The notes under the pieces are model-generated. The model was not told the origin of the DNA. It made no database searches and was given only the letters and a program-made list of their open reading frames with translations. 64,000 nt of DNA from Pseudoduganella lutea (GTDB lineage Bacteria; Pseudomonadota; Gammaproteobacteria; Burkholderiales; Burkholderiaceae_D), in assembly GCF_004209755.1 (NCBI RefSeq), contig NZ_CP035913.1:1922001-1986000 (forward strand). The letters are read 5' to 3'. Numbering within the stretch: position 1 is the stretch's first letter; each line of letters opens with the position of its first letter. Below are positions 1-8,542 of the stretch, one piece after another. The position numbers were made by a program, and so were the translations under genes.

Positions 1-134
1 GCTTCGTCGGCGCCCAGGTACTTGTAGATGGGGCTCATGCTGCTCTGCTGCAGGCCAAAGCTGAACTGGATGCCGAAGAAGCCCACGTTCATGTTGACGA
101 TCTGCCGGAACGACAGGTGGGGTTGGGTTGCCAT
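1..134 (-). CDS. suxC: MFS sugar transporter, N-terminal fragment (SuxC-like)
   Basis: Only the first 44 codons lie in the window; the rest runs off the left edge. The start is the ATG at 134. The N-terminus, MATQPHLSFRQIVNMNVGFF then GIQFSFGLQQSS, is typical of the SLC45-like major facilitator family that imports sucrose or maltose across the inner membrane, including Xanthomonas SuxC. It lies 63 bases downstream of the amylosucrase gene on the same strand, so it is probably the last gene of a receptor-enzyme-permease operon. Sucrose as the substrate is inferred from the neighbours. A maltose-type permease is the main alternative. Confidence 0.75.
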   Translation of the reverse strand, partial: MATQPHLSFRQIVNMNVGFFGIQFSFGLQQSSMSPIYKYLGADE

Positions 135-197
135 CGCGGTGTCTCCGTTGTTCTCGTTATGGTTGTCTCGTGGACGTTTTGTCGTACGGCGATGCCG

Positions 198-2036
198 CTA
201 TCGGCGCAGCCAGCGCATGCCGCACGGCGCCAGCCTGGCTTCGTTCCCCTCGCCGGGCCATGCACCCATGCCCAGCGTTTCCAGCGCCACGACCAGCGGG
301 CGTTCGGAGAAATTGAACAGGGCGACGAAATCGTCGCCACGCGCCAGCGCCAGCAGCGCGGAGTCCTGCGTGGCCAGCACCGTGCGTGGCACCGCGGCGG
401 CCAGTGCCGCGCAGCCGCGCCGCTCGTTGACCAGCGAGCGCAGCGCATGGAACACGTGCCCGGCCCAGCTGTCCGGCGCATCGCGCCGGGCGACGGCTTC
501 GTCGTCGAACCGCGGGCGCTGCACCCAGCGCGTATCATGGGCCCGTTGCGGGTCGTCGCGGTAGCCATGATCGTTGCCCATGCCCAGCTCGTCGCCCATG
601 TACAACACCGGCATGCCGCCGAAGGTGAGCGCCACGCCATGCACCAGCAGCAGGCGCCGCAGCGCGAGTTCGCGTGCCAGCGGCCCTTCCGCGGTCTCGA
701 AGCCCGTCAGCGCCGCCGCCATGCCGTTCGTGGCGGGGATCGCCGCCCCCGCGCCGGACTGGAATGGCACGCCGGCCGCGAAGCTGCCACCCTCGCCATG
801 GAAGAAGCGGGCGACGGCCGCCAGGCGTTCCGTGGCGCCGCCCGCTTCGTCCAGCAGGATCTTCCAGCCGATATCGTCGTGGCAGCGCACGTAGGTCAGC
901 CAGCTTGCGCCCGGCGGTGGCGCGGGCGTTCGCTCGATCACGGTTCGCAGCAAGGCGGCATCCTGCTCGGCCAGCGCGGCCCAGCCGGCGGCCATCAACG
1001 TGCTGTGGTAAGCCAGGTGGCACTCGGGTTCGCCGGGCGCGCCCAGGTAGGCCGGCAGGTCGCGCGTGGGCACGATGGCTTCCGCCTTCAGCAGCACGCC
1101 GGGGGCGGCGATATCCACGATGGTGCGCAGCGCCTGCAGCAGCACATGCACCTCGGGCTGGTTCATGCAGGCCGTGCCCTCGCGCTTCCACAGGAAGGCC
1201 GTGGAGTCGAGCCGGAACACTTCCACGCCGCGGTTCGCCAGCCGCAGCAGGGCGGCGGCGATTTCGGCCAGCACGTGCGGGTTCGCATAGTTCAGGTCCC
1301 ACTGGAACGGGTAGAAGGTGGTCCATGCCCAGCCGCCCAGCGCCGGCACATGGGTGAAATTGCCCGGGGCCGCCGCGGGGAAGACCTGGCCCAGCGACTG
1401 CTCGTAGCGGTCGGGCACCGTGCGGTCCGGGAACACGTGGAAGAAATCGCGCAGGCGCGCATCGCCCGCCATGGCGCCCCGCGCCCAGGCATGGTCGTCG
1501 GCCACGTGGTTCAGCACGAAGTCGGCGCACAGGCTGATGCCGGCTTCGCGCAGGCGGGCGCACAGCGTTTCCAGGTCGGCCATGCTGCCGAGGGCCGGAT
1601 CGACTTCGTCGAAGCTGGACACGGCGAAGCCACCGTCGTTCTCGCCGGCACGCGCGCGCAGGAACGGCAGCAGGTGCAGGTAGGTGACGCCAAGCGTGCG
1701 CAGGTGATCGATGCGCCCGGCAACGCCGGCCAGGTCGCCGCCGAAGTGCGATGCGTAGGCACAGTAGCCCAGCATGTCCTGCCGCAGGAACCAGTCCGGT
1801 TCGGCGGCGCGGCGCGTGTCCAGCGCCAGCAGGTCGTCCGGGCGGGCCGCCATCAGGCCGCCGATCGTGGCCAGCAATGCTTCGTACCACTGGTCGAAGC
1901 CGGGGTGTTCGCCATAGACGCCGGCAAGGCGCCGGTACAGCAGCGGGCCATGCTCGGCATAGCGCCGCGCCGCGGCGGCGCGCCGCGAGGAAGGAAGCGC
2001 CGCAAGCAGCGGCTCGGGAGATGGAAAGTGGCTCAT
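198..2036 (-). CDS. suxB: Amylosucrase-like GH13 glycoside hydrolase (SuxB-like)
   Basis: A 612-residue cytosolic GH13 enzyme, close to the roughly 630 residues usual for amylosucrases, which split sucrose and transfer glucose to alpha-glucan. The four GH13 regions are visible: DFVLNH (about 172-177), FRLDSTAF with nucleophile Asp277, the acid/base Glu319 in KAEAIV, and RCHDDIGW (about 384-391) with the stabilising Asp. The HDDIGW block and the long helical N-terminus (1-90) favour amylosucrase over alpha-amylase. The start at ATG 2036 was chosen because it begins the family N-terminus; the open frame continues upstream into the receptor gene. It sits 53 bases after the TonB receptor and 63 before the permease. 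Sucrose hydrolase activity is possible instead of polymer synthesis. Confidence 0.9.
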   Translation of the reverse strand: MSHFPSPEPLLAALPSSRRAAAARRYAEHGPLLYRRLAGVYGEHPGFDQWYEALLATIGGLMAARPDDLLALDTRRAAEPDWFLRQDMLGYCAYASHFGGDLAGVAGRIDHLRTLGVTYLHLLPFLRARAGENDGGFAVSSFDEVDPALGSMADLETLCARLREAGISLCADFVLNHVADDHAWARGAMAGDARLRDFFHVFPDRTVPDRYEQSLGQVFPAAAPGNFTHVPALGGWAWTTFYPFQWDLNYANPHVLAEIAAALLRLANRGVEVFRLDSTAFLWKREGTACMNQPEVHVLLQALRTIVDIAAPGVLLKAEAIVPTRDLPAYLGAPGEPECHLAYHSTLMAAGWAALAEQDAALLRTVIERTPAPPPGASWLTYVRCHDDIGWKILLDEAGGATERLAAVARFFHGEGGSFAAGVPFQSGAGAAIPATNGMAAALTGFETAEGPLARELALRRLLLVHGVALTFGGMPVLYMGDELGMGNDHGYRDDPQRAHDTRWVQRPRFDDEAVARRDAPDSWAGHVFHALRSLVNERRGCAALAAAVPRTVLATQDSALLALARGDDFVALFNFSERPLVVALETLGMGAWPGEGNEARLAPCGMRWLRR

Positions 2037-2089
2037 GGAACGGGAAGTGAAAACACCGGCGCCGCTGGCGACGCCGGTCGGGTAGCCGG

Positions 2090-4366
2090 TCAGAACGTGT
2101 ACCGGACGCTGGCCTTGACGGCCCTGCCGCTGACGGAACGGGCAGCGTGACCATCGCTCTCGGCTTCGGTGAAGCCGATCTCGTTGAACAGGTTGTTGGC
2201 AGACAGCGCCAGCATGATGCGCTCGCTGATGCGGTAATTCACGAAGGCGCTCACGGTGCGGTAGGCCGGCAGCTCGATCGTGTTGGCGTCGTCCGCCCAC
2301 GACCTGCCGGTGCCCACCACGCTGGCGCCCAGGGTGGCATTGCCGCTTTCATACGTGGCGGCCAGCTGGTACACGGCGCGGGCCTGGCGGCGCGGCGTGT
2401 GGCCGACCAGCGTTTCGGCGCCCGGTGCCGTCGCGCTGATCTCCGCATCGGTCAGCGTGAGGCCGCCGTTGACGCCGAAGCCGCCGCTGCGCCACGCTGC
2501 CTCGATCTCCACGCCTTTCGCGTCGTAGCTGTTGGCCGTGCTGGCCTGCGTGGTCACTTCGTAGTTGCTTTCCCGCGTTTTCGCATGGAAGGCCGTGACG
2601 AAGGCGCTCAGCGGGCCGCTGCGCCATTTCACGCCGCCCTCCAGCTGGCGCACGGTATTGATGCTGATGGGCGTGCTGCCGTCGAGCGGGGAACCGAACA
2701 GGATACGGTCGGCATTGAACGCCACGCCTTCGCTGGCCCGCGCGAACAGCGCCAGGGCGCCGGACAGGCGGTAGTTGGCGCCCACCGAATACGAGTTGTG
2801 GCTCAGGCCATAATCGACCCGCTGCACGGTGGCCGCATCGTAGCGCTGCGCCCCGGTGGCGATGTTGGCCGTGCCGCTCGCGCTCTGCCGGTCGTGGCGC
2901 ACGCTGGCATCCACGTTCAATGGCCCCGCCTCGTAGCCCAGGTTGACGTACGGCGACCGGTAGCGGTACTGCACGTCCACGGCGCGCGAGCAGCAGGCGC
3001 CGAACGCGGGGCCGACGAGGCCCGGCGTGGCGCTCGCCGTTTGCAGCAGGGCTGGCCGGTCGCCGCTGGCCTGCATCAGGTATTCGTTGAAGTGCCACGT
3101 CAGGCCCAGGTCCTGGTTGGCGATGTACATGCCGCCGGTGGCCGTCACGCGAGCCCCATCCGCGAGGCGGAAGGTGCGCGCCAGCTTGGTATCGCTCATG
3201 ACCGAACCGGCATCGTCAATCGACGTATTGAAGACCACCGCGGCGAATGCGCGGCCGGCATAGGCCTGGCCGGCCCGCTGGCCCGTCGCGAACGTGTAGT
3301 CGCCCTCGACGCCGTTGTTCCCGGCGAATACGCCGATGAAGCGGCCGCTGTTGTTCGACTTGCGCAGGCGCTCCGTCACCGTCCAGCCATTGGCCAGCTC
3401 GACCTGCCCTTCCAGGCCGATACTGTCGCTGCGCACGCGCATGCCGTCGTTGACGTCGTGCGCCACCCGGCGGTTGGCCTTGTCGAGCGTGACATCCGGC
3501 ACCCAGTAGGGCGAATAGAAGCTGGCGGTGCGCGGGTCGATGCCGTCGATGGCGGCAACCCGGCCGCCGACGACGCGGACCGGGACTGGCAGCGCGGTCG
3601 GCGTGCGGTCGTCCAGGTGTTTCACGGACAGGCGCAGGTAGCCGCGGTCGAATTCGCGCGTGATGTTGGCGCGCAGCTGCCCGCCCCGTTCGCTCGTGAC
3701 ACCGGTTTCGCGCACGCCTTCGCCCACGCGGTAGAAGCCGCCGATGAAGAAGCGCGTGCGCGGGCCGAGCGTGCCTCCGTAGTCGCCATCGAAGCGCGAA
3801 GAACGATGGTCGACGCCCTGCGTGATGCCCAGGCCGCCGCCCTCCTGCTCGCCGGTCTTGCCGATGAAATTGACGATGCCGCCCGGCGCGTTGGTGGCCA
3901 GCGTGGAGGCCGAACCGCCGCGCACCACTTCAAGGTGGGACAGGCCGCCGTCGATGCGCATCCACGCGTCCGGCGTGGCGAAGTTGAAGTCGCCGGACTG
4001 CAGCACCGGCAGGCCGTCTTCCTGCATCTGCACATAGCGGGAACCGCCCGCGGAGATGGGCACGCCACGCACGGTCATGTTGGCATTGCCTTCGCCGCCC
4101 GACGATTCGGCGCGCACGCCGGGCACCGAGCGCAGGACGTCCGCCGCGCTGGTGGGCACCGACCGGGCGATCGTATCGGCTTCCAGCGTGCTGACCGACA
4201 CGCTCGATTTCATTTTCGACGTGCCGCCGGCCGTGCCGGTCACGACGACGCGGTTCATCTGCAGGGCGTCGTCCGCCGGTGTAGCAGCTTCCTGGGCAAG
4301 TGCGCCGCTCATCTGCAGCAGGGCGAGCGATACCGCCGCCCCCATGCGGGTGCAAGGGAATGTCAT
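2090..4366 (-). CDS. suxA: TonB-dependent outer-membrane receptor (SuxA-like)
   Basis: A 758-residue TonB-dependent receptor with a signal peptide ending near GALAQE, a plug domain (about 50-170, with NRVVVTGT and the NAPGGIVNFIG segment) and a beta-barrel ending in the C-terminal aromatic signature SVRYTF. The start at 4366 follows a strong GGAGGAG ribosome site at 4371-4377; the longer frame upstream lacks one. It would carry a substrate across the outer membrane using TonB energy. Its place first in an operon with amylosucrase and an MFS permease, next to a LacI gene, matches the Xanthomonas sux locus, so sucrose is the inferred ligand. Sequence alone cannot distinguish sucrose from maltodextrin. 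Confidence 0.85.
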   Translation of the reverse strand: MTFPCTRMGAAVSLALLQMSGALAQEAATPADDALQMNRVVVTGTAGGTSKMKSSVSVSTLEADTIARSVPTSAADVLRSVPGVRAESSGGEGNANMTVRGVPISAGGSRYVQMQEDGLPVLQSGDFNFATPDAWMRIDGGLSHLEVVRGGSASTLATNAPGGIVNFIGKTGEQEGGGLGITQGVDHRSSRFDGDYGGTLGPRTRFFIGGFYRVGEGVRETGVTSERGGQLRANITREFDRGYLRLSVKHLDDRTPTALPVPVRVVGGRVAAIDGIDPRTASFYSPYWVPDVTLDKANRRVAHDVNDGMRVRSDSIGLEGQVELANGWTVTERLRKSNNSGRFIGVFAGNNGVEGDYTFATGQRAGQAYAGRAFAAVVFNTSIDDAGSVMSDTKLARTFRLADGARVTATGGMYIANQDLGLTWHFNEYLMQASGDRPALLQTASATPGLVGPAFGACCSRAVDVQYRYRSPYVNLGYEAGPLNVDASVRHDRQSASGTANIATGAQRYDAATVQRVDYGLSHNSYSVGANYRLSGALALFARASEGVAFNADRILFGSPLDGSTPISINTVRQLEGGVKWRSGPLSAFVTAFHAKTRESNYEVTTQASTANSYDAKGVEIEAAWRSGGFGVNGGLTLTDAEISATAPGAETLVGHTPRRQARAVYQLAATYESGNATLGASVVGTGRSWADDANTIELPAYRTVSAFVNYRISERIMLALSANNLFNEIGFTEAESDGHAARSVSGRAVKASVRYTF

Positions 4367-4450
4367 GGGTCTCCTCCGATGTCTTGTGAATGTGCGCCGG
4401 TGTCGGATGCCGGCGCTTCTGGTGAGCAAATTATCACCACTTTTGTTTGG

Positions 4451-4470
4451 TATTGCAATCGATTGCAATA
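4451..4470. promoter_or_regulatory. Perfect LacI-family operator palindrome
   Basis: A perfect 20-bp palindrome, TATTGCAATC followed by its reverse complement, centred on CG as LacI/GalR-family operators are. It lies 85-104 bases upstream of the receptor start, between that gene and the LacI-type regulator. It is the best candidate site for repression of the sux operon, and possibly overlaps its promoter. Confidence 0.7.
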
Positions 4471-4530
4471 CATTTTTTACGGCCCTATGCCGATAAAACA
4501 ACGGTATCTATAGAGCCAACAATCAGACAA

Positions 4531-4544
4531 TGCAAACGATTACA
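4531..4544. promoter_or_regulatory. Second, degenerate LacI-type operator
   Basis: TGCAAACGATTACA matches the core of the upstream palindrome (TGCAATCGATTGCA) at 12 of 14 positions and keeps the central CG. Its centre is about 77 bp from the first operator. A pair of sites at this distance would allow looping by a tetrameric or bridged repressor; looping is inference. Confidence 0.5.
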
Positions 4545-4583
4545 TCTCGAGCCACATTACCTACGATGGCGATCTGACGATAC

Positions 4584-5651
4584 TCAGCCGTTGTGATCGT
4601 GTTCGCCGGCGCTGGCGCGGACGACAAGTTCGGTGGGGAGCTGCGCGGACGCGGCAGGTGCGCCGTCGATCATCGCGAGCAGCGCCGTCACCATGGCGCG
4701 GCCCGCAGCGCCGATCGGCTGGCGGATGGTGGTGAGGCGGGGATGGAAATAGGCGGATTGGTCGATATCGTCGTAGCCGACGACCGCCACGTCGTCCGGC
4801 ACGCGCCGGCCGTGCCCGCGCAGGCTGTCGATGGCGGTCATCGCCAGCAGGTCGCTGCACGCGAACACGGCGTCATAGTCGACGCCGCGCGCCTGCAGCG
4901 TCTCGACGGCTTCCCGCCCTCCCCGCGGCAGGAACGGGCTCGATACCTGCAGCCGTGGATCGACGGCGATGCCATGCCTGGCCAGGGCTTCGCAGTGGCC
5001 GCGATAGCGCTGTGCCGGTTCGGGCAGGTCGATATCGCCGACGAAGGCGATGCGCCTGCGGCCCTGGGCAAGCAGGTGTTCCGTGGCCAAAGTGCCGCCG
5101 CTGACGTTGTCGCTGCCGATGCAGCAGTACAGCTGGCGAGGCAACTGGGCGCCCCACACCACGATGGGGACCTTGCGGGCCGCCAGCTCGTTGAGCTCCT
5201 CGTGCCGGCCCCATTGCCCGACAAGGATGATGCCGACGACTCGGCCGGAATCGAACGGCGCGGCGGCGGCCGCGCCCAGTTCATCGACCGGGATGCGCGA
5301 GAACAGCATGTCGAATCCCTGCTCGGTCAGCGCATCGGCAAGGCTGCCCAGCATGGCGAGCAGGAAGGGGTCGGTCAGGTTCTGGTGGCTCTTGCGGTCG
5401 AACGGAATGAGCACGCTGATCGAGCGGTTCTGCTTGAGGCGCAGGTTTTGCGCGCCGATGTTGATGGAGTATTTCAGCGACGCCGCCAGTTCGAGGATGC
5501 GGCCGCGGGTTTCCGCGTTGACGAGGGGACTGTTGTTCAGGGCGCGCGAGACGGTGGCCGTCGACACGCCGGCAAGCCGCGCGATATCGGCCATCTGCAG
5601 GCGCCGTTGCGCCGTGTCGCTGCTGGAATCGTCTTGCCGTGCTTTCGCCAT
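4584..5651 (-). CDS. suxR: LacI-family transcriptional regulator (SuxR-like)
   Basis: A 355-residue repressor with an N-terminal LacI helix-turn-helix (ADIARLAGVSTATVSRALNN, about 20-40), the hinge region, and a periplasmic-binding-protein-like sensor domain (about 75-340, with VVGYDDIDQSAYFHPRLTTI near the C-terminus). The start at 5651 (MAKARQ) was preferred to a longer frame that adds a low-complexity extension. The gene lies on the same strand and just upstream of the receptor-amylosucrase-permease genes, with two matching palindromes in the 217-base gap. It probably represses the sux operon in the absence of sucrose or a derivative. The inducer is inferred, not seen. Confidence 0.85.
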   Translation of the reverse strand: MAKARQDDSSSDTAQRRLQMADIARLAGVSTATVSRALNNSPLVNAETRGRILELAASLKYSINIGAQNLRLKQNRSISVLIPFDRKSHQNLTDPFLLAMLGSLADALTEQGFDMLFSRIPVDELGAAAAAPFDSGRVVGIILVGQWGRHEELNELAARKVPIVVWGAQLPRQLYCCIGSDNVSGGTLATEHLLAQGRRRIAFVGDIDLPEPAQRYRGHCEALARHGIAVDPRLQVSSPFLPRGGREAVETLQARGVDYDAVFACSDLLAMTAIDSLRGHGRRVPDDVAVVGYDDIDQSAYFHPRLTTIRQPIGAAGRAMVTALLAMIDGAPAASAQLPTELVVRASAGEHDHNG

Positions 5652-5794
5652 GTGCTGTTTTCCGCGGTGGTCCCGGGACGGGAGCGCCGATTGTATGACA
5701 CCGGGGCTGGTGGTGTAAGCTCTCGCTTGTAAGCTCTTGTTTATACGAATGGGGACCGGTACCCCGCCGCCCCGACGGATCACACAACGCGCAC

Positions 5795-6670
5795 ATGCTC
5801 CAGGAACTCTTCCTCTTTTCCCCTCCCGCCACCCTGCCCGCCGCGATCGTCGCCGCGATCTTCGGCCTGCTGGTCGGCAGCTTCCTGAACGTCGTCATCT
5901 ACCGCATGCCGAGGATGATGCAGCGCGAGTCCGACAACTACGTGGCGTCCGAATCGGGCCTGCCGCTGCCGCACACGGACCGCTTCAACCTGATGGTGCC
6001 GCGCTCGCGCTGCGGCCACTGCGGGCACCAGATCACGGCGCTGGAAAACATCCCGGTCGTCAGCTGGCTCGCGCTGCGCGGCAAATGCAGCAAGTGCAAG
6101 GCGCCCATTTCGGCGCGCTATCCCGTCATCGAAGCGCTGACCGGGGCACTGTCGGCCGCGCTGGTGTGGCAGTTCGGCAGCGGCTGGACGGGCCTGGCCA
6201 CGCTGCTGTTCGCCTACCTGCTGATCGCGATGACGTTCATCGACGCGGACACGAAACTGCTGCCGGACGACCTCACGTACCCGCTGCTGTGGGCCGGCCT
6301 GCTGGTCAACCTGAACGGTACCTTCGTGCCGCTGGCGGACGCGGTGATCGGCGCCGCGGCCGGCTACCTCGTGCTGTGGTCCGTCTACTGGCTGTTCAAG
6401 CTGGTGACGGGCAAGGAAGGCATGGGCTACGGCGACTTCAAGCTGCTGGCCGCGCTGGGCGCGTGGCTGGGCTGGATGATGCTGCCGACGATCATCCTGC
6501 TGTCGTCGGTGGTGGGCGCGGTGGTCGGCATCGGCCTGATCGTGTTTGCCAAACGCGGCCGCGAGAATCCCATTCCGTTCGGCCCCTATCTCGCCGCCGC
6601 CGGCATGATCGCGCTGCTGTTCGGCCAGGAGATCGCCGCGTTCACGGGGCGGTTCCTGGGCACGGCATGA
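5795..6670 (+). CDS. pilD: Type IV prepilin peptidase / N-methyltransferase
   Basis: A 291-residue inner-membrane aspartyl protease that cleaves and N-methylates type IV pilins and type II secretion pseudopilins. It has the N-terminal segment GLLVGSFLNVVIYRMP, the cytoplasmic zinc site with two CxxC pairs (C73/C76 and C98/C101), and the two catalytic Asp motifs FIDADTKLLPD (148-158) and GYGDFK (about 212-217), followed by several membrane helices. The length is normal for PilD. It overlaps coaE by 4 nt (ATGA). pilB and pilC, often found just upstream of pilD, are not adjacent here; the sux locus stands in that place. Confidence 0.95.
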   Translation: MLQELFLFSPPATLPAAIVAAIFGLLVGSFLNVVIYRMPRMMQRESDNYVASESGLPLPHTDRFNLMVPRSRCGHCGHQITALENIPVVSWLALRGKCSKCKAPISARYPVIEALTGALSAALVWQFGSGWTGLATLLFAYLLIAMTFIDADTKLLPDDLTYPLLWAGLLVNLNGTFVPLADAVIGAAAGYLVLWSVYWLFKLVTGKEGMGYGDFKLLAALGAWLGWMMLPTIILLSSVVGAVVGIGLIVFAKRGRENPIPFGPYLAAAGMIALLFGQEIAAFTGRFLGTA

Positions 6671-7305
6671 CGGAGCGTGGCGCGAACAGGCGCTTTGTCG
6701 TTGGCCTCACGGGCGGCATCGGCAGCGGCAAGAGCGTGGTGGCGCGGCTGTTTGCCGAGCGGGGCGTGGACATCGTCGATACCGACGCGATCGCGCGTGG
6801 TCTGACGGCGCCGCATGGCGCCGCGATGCCCGCCCTGCTGGCCGAATTCGGCGACGGCTTCGCCGATGCACACGGCGCGCTGGACCGGGCGAAGATGCGC
6901 GCGCTCGCGTTCTCCGATCCGGATGCGAAGCGGCGGCTGGAGGGTATCCTGCATCCGATGATCCGCGATGCCGTGTTTGCCGAAAGCCTGCTGGGCACGG
7001 GCCCCTACGTGATCTTCGATATTCCGCTGCTGGTCGAATCCGGCACGTGGCGGACACGGGTGGGCCGCGTGCTCGTGGTCGATTGCCCTGAAACGGTGCA
7101 GGTAGAACGCGTGATGGCCCGCAATGCGCTGCCGGAACAACAGGTGCGCGCGATCATGGCCGCGCAGGTACCGCGGCAGGCGCGGCTGGCTGCAGCGGAC
7201 GACGTCATCGACAATGGCGGCGCGCTGGTAGAGCTGGCGCCGCAAGTCGACCGCTTGCATGCAACTTACTTAACGATCGCTGAAGAAGAAGCCAGGAACA
7301 CGTGA
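6667..7305 (+). CDS. coaE: Dephospho-CoA kinase
   Basis: A 212-residue P-loop kinase that phosphorylates dephospho-CoA, the last step of coenzyme A synthesis. The Walker A motif GGIGSGKS is at about 16-23, with DTDAIAR (about 39-45) and the late segment PLLVESG of the family following. The start at 6667 overlaps the pilD stop as ATGA, which argues for translational coupling and against the long in-frame upstream extension. The order pilD-coaE-zapD-yacG is common in betaproteobacteria and supports the call. Confidence 0.95.
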   Translation: MTERGANRRFVVGLTGGIGSGKSVVARLFAERGVDIVDTDAIARGLTAPHGAAMPALLAEFGDGFADAHGALDRAKMRALAFSDPDAKRRLEGILHPMIRDAVFAESLLGTGPYVIFDIPLLVESGTWRTRVGRVLVVDCPETVQVERVMARNALPEQQVRAIMAAQVPRQARLAAADDVIDNGGALVELAPQVDRLHATYLTIAEEEARNT

Positions 7306-7399
7306 AAAAGAAGTAAAAACAATTAACAACGTTTGTATTTTTGCTTCGCATGCTTCAGAATCACGGGCATCTTTCCAGGCCCACCATCGAGGATTCGTT

Positions 7400-8155
7400 T
7401 TGATCGTTTATGAATATCCTTTCAACGAGCGCATTCGCACGCTGCTGCGCCTGGAGGACCTGTACGAGAAGTTCACGTTTTTCCTGAACCAGGAACACCC
7501 GTTGCAGCATCACGTGGCGCTTACCACGATTTTCGACATGCTCGAAGTGGCCGGCCGTGCCGACCTGAAATCGGACCTGCTGCAGGAAATCGAGCGCCAG
7601 AAGCAGACGCTGATGGGCTACCGGACCAATCCCGCCGTGCAGACCGAGATGCTCGACGCCATTCTCGAGGAACTCGACAGCGTGTCGGCCGCGCTGGTGA
7701 CCTTGCAGGGCAAGCCGGGCCAGAACGTGCGCGACAATGAATGGCTGATGAGCATTCGCGGCCGCACGATCATGCCCGGCGGCGCCTGCGAATTCGATCT
7801 GCCGTCGTATTACGCCTGGCAGCAGCGCCCGTTCGAACAGCGCTATCACGACATTGCCACGTGGTTTGCGCCGATGGCGCCACTGTGCAATGCGCTCGCC
7901 CTCCTGCTGCGCCTGCTGCGCAATTCCGGCGCGCCGAAAAAGATGATCGCCAATGCCGGCAGCTACCAGCAGATGTTGCAGGGCAAGGTGTACCAGATGC
8001 TGCGGCTGACGGTCGACGAATCGTTCGGCGCGATCCCGGAAATCTCGGCCAACAAATACATGCTGTGGGTGCGCTTCACCAGTCAGGGCGGCGACTGCAA
8101 GCCGAAGCCGCTGGAAGAAGACGTGCCATTCGAACTGACCCTTTGCAATTTCTGA
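7400..8155 (+). CDS. zapD: Cell division protein ZapD, TTG start
   Basis: A 251-residue protein of the ZapD (YacF/DUF1342) family, a cytoplasmic FtsZ-binding factor that bundles protofilaments at the Z ring. The sequence starts [24 protein letters not shown], as ZapD does, and contains the family segment [15 protein letters not shown]. The start codon appears to be TTG at 7400: GAGGA at 7389-7393 lies six bases in front, and the next ATG would remove the conserved N-terminus. It follows coaE by 94 bases and precedes yacG by 9. Function rests on family knowledge. Confidence 0.92.
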   Translation: MIVYEYPFNERIRTLLRLEDLYEKFTFFLNQEHPLQHHVALTTIFDMLEVAGRADLKSDLLQEIERQKQTLMGYRTNPAVQTEMLDAILEELDSVSAALVTLQGKPGQNVRDNEWLMSIRGRTIMPGGACEFDLPSYYAWQQRPFEQRYHDIATWFAPMAPLCNALALLLRLLRNSGAPKKMIANAGSYQQMLQGKVYQMLRLTVDESFGAIPEISANKYMLWVRFTSQGGDCKPKPLEEDVPFELTLCNF

Positions 8156-8164
8156 TTTAACGCC

Positions 8165-8344
8165 ATGCCTACCGTCGTCGACTGCCCCACCTGTGGCAAG
8201 AAAGTGGAGTGGAGCGAGAAAAACAAGTACCGCCCCTTCTGTTCCGAACGCTGCAAGCAAATCGACCTGGGTGCCTGGGCCGAGGAAAAATACACAATCC
8301 CCGGCACCGCCCCTACCGACCCGCTCGAGGACGACAAGCAGTAA
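8165..8344 (+). CDS. yacG: DNA gyrase inhibitor YacG (small zinc protein)
   Basis: A 59-residue gene starting at ATG 8165 and ending at TAA 8344. The protein begins [16 protein letters not shown] and has a four-Cys zinc site (CPTC at 7-10, then C26 and C30 in the segment [13 protein letters not shown]), followed by the typical [11 protein letters not shown]. In E. coli YacG binds GyrB and inhibits gyrase. It is directly downstream of zapD, the usual arrangement. Its short length is normal for the family. Confidence 0.93.
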   Translation: MPTVVDCPTCGKKVEWSEKNKYRPFCSERCKQIDLGAWAEEKYTIPGTAPTDPLEDDKQ

Positions 8345-8427
8345 AGCGAGCCAAGCCTGAACCGGCACGGACCCTGAAGCCGTTCAGTTAAGGCGACGTG
8401 ACCATTTGTGTTGGCAGCCAGGTGCCT

Positions 8428-8478
8428 GGTGTCGGACATTTTTTCCGGGCGTCTCATCCGGAAAATGTGTCGGACACC
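8428..8478. repeat. Imperfect inverted repeat with TGTCGGACA ends
   Basis: Two arms, beginning GGTGTCGGACA and ending GTCGGACACC, flank an inner perfect pair TTTTCCGG / CCGGAAAA (8441-8448 and 8458-8465). It sits between the convergent yacG and mutT genes. It looks like a REP-type extragenic palindrome; an RNA terminator role is possible. Confidence 0.5.
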
Positions 8479-8506
8479 GGTTTTCCGCTCAGGAAATGGC
8501 AACATC

Positions 8507-8531
8507 AAAAATGGGGTCCGTCCCCATTTTT
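8507..8531. repeat. REP-like palindrome, likely bidirectional terminator
   Basis: Perfect 10-bp arms AAAAATGGGG and CCCCATTTTT around a TCCGT loop, ending 11 bases before the mutT stop. The U-rich ends on both strands would terminate both convergent transcripts. A near-identical element lies at 55714-55736, so this is a dispersed repeat and not just a local terminator. Confidence 0.65.
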
Positions 8532-8542
8532 CGGGCAACTGT

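Noticed and set aside
117..4513. Long plus-strand open frames of 677 and 788 residues opposite the amylosucrase and TonB receptor genes
   Set aside because: They are antisense shadows produced by the high GC content. They lack ribosome sites and family motifs, while the minus-strand genes have both.
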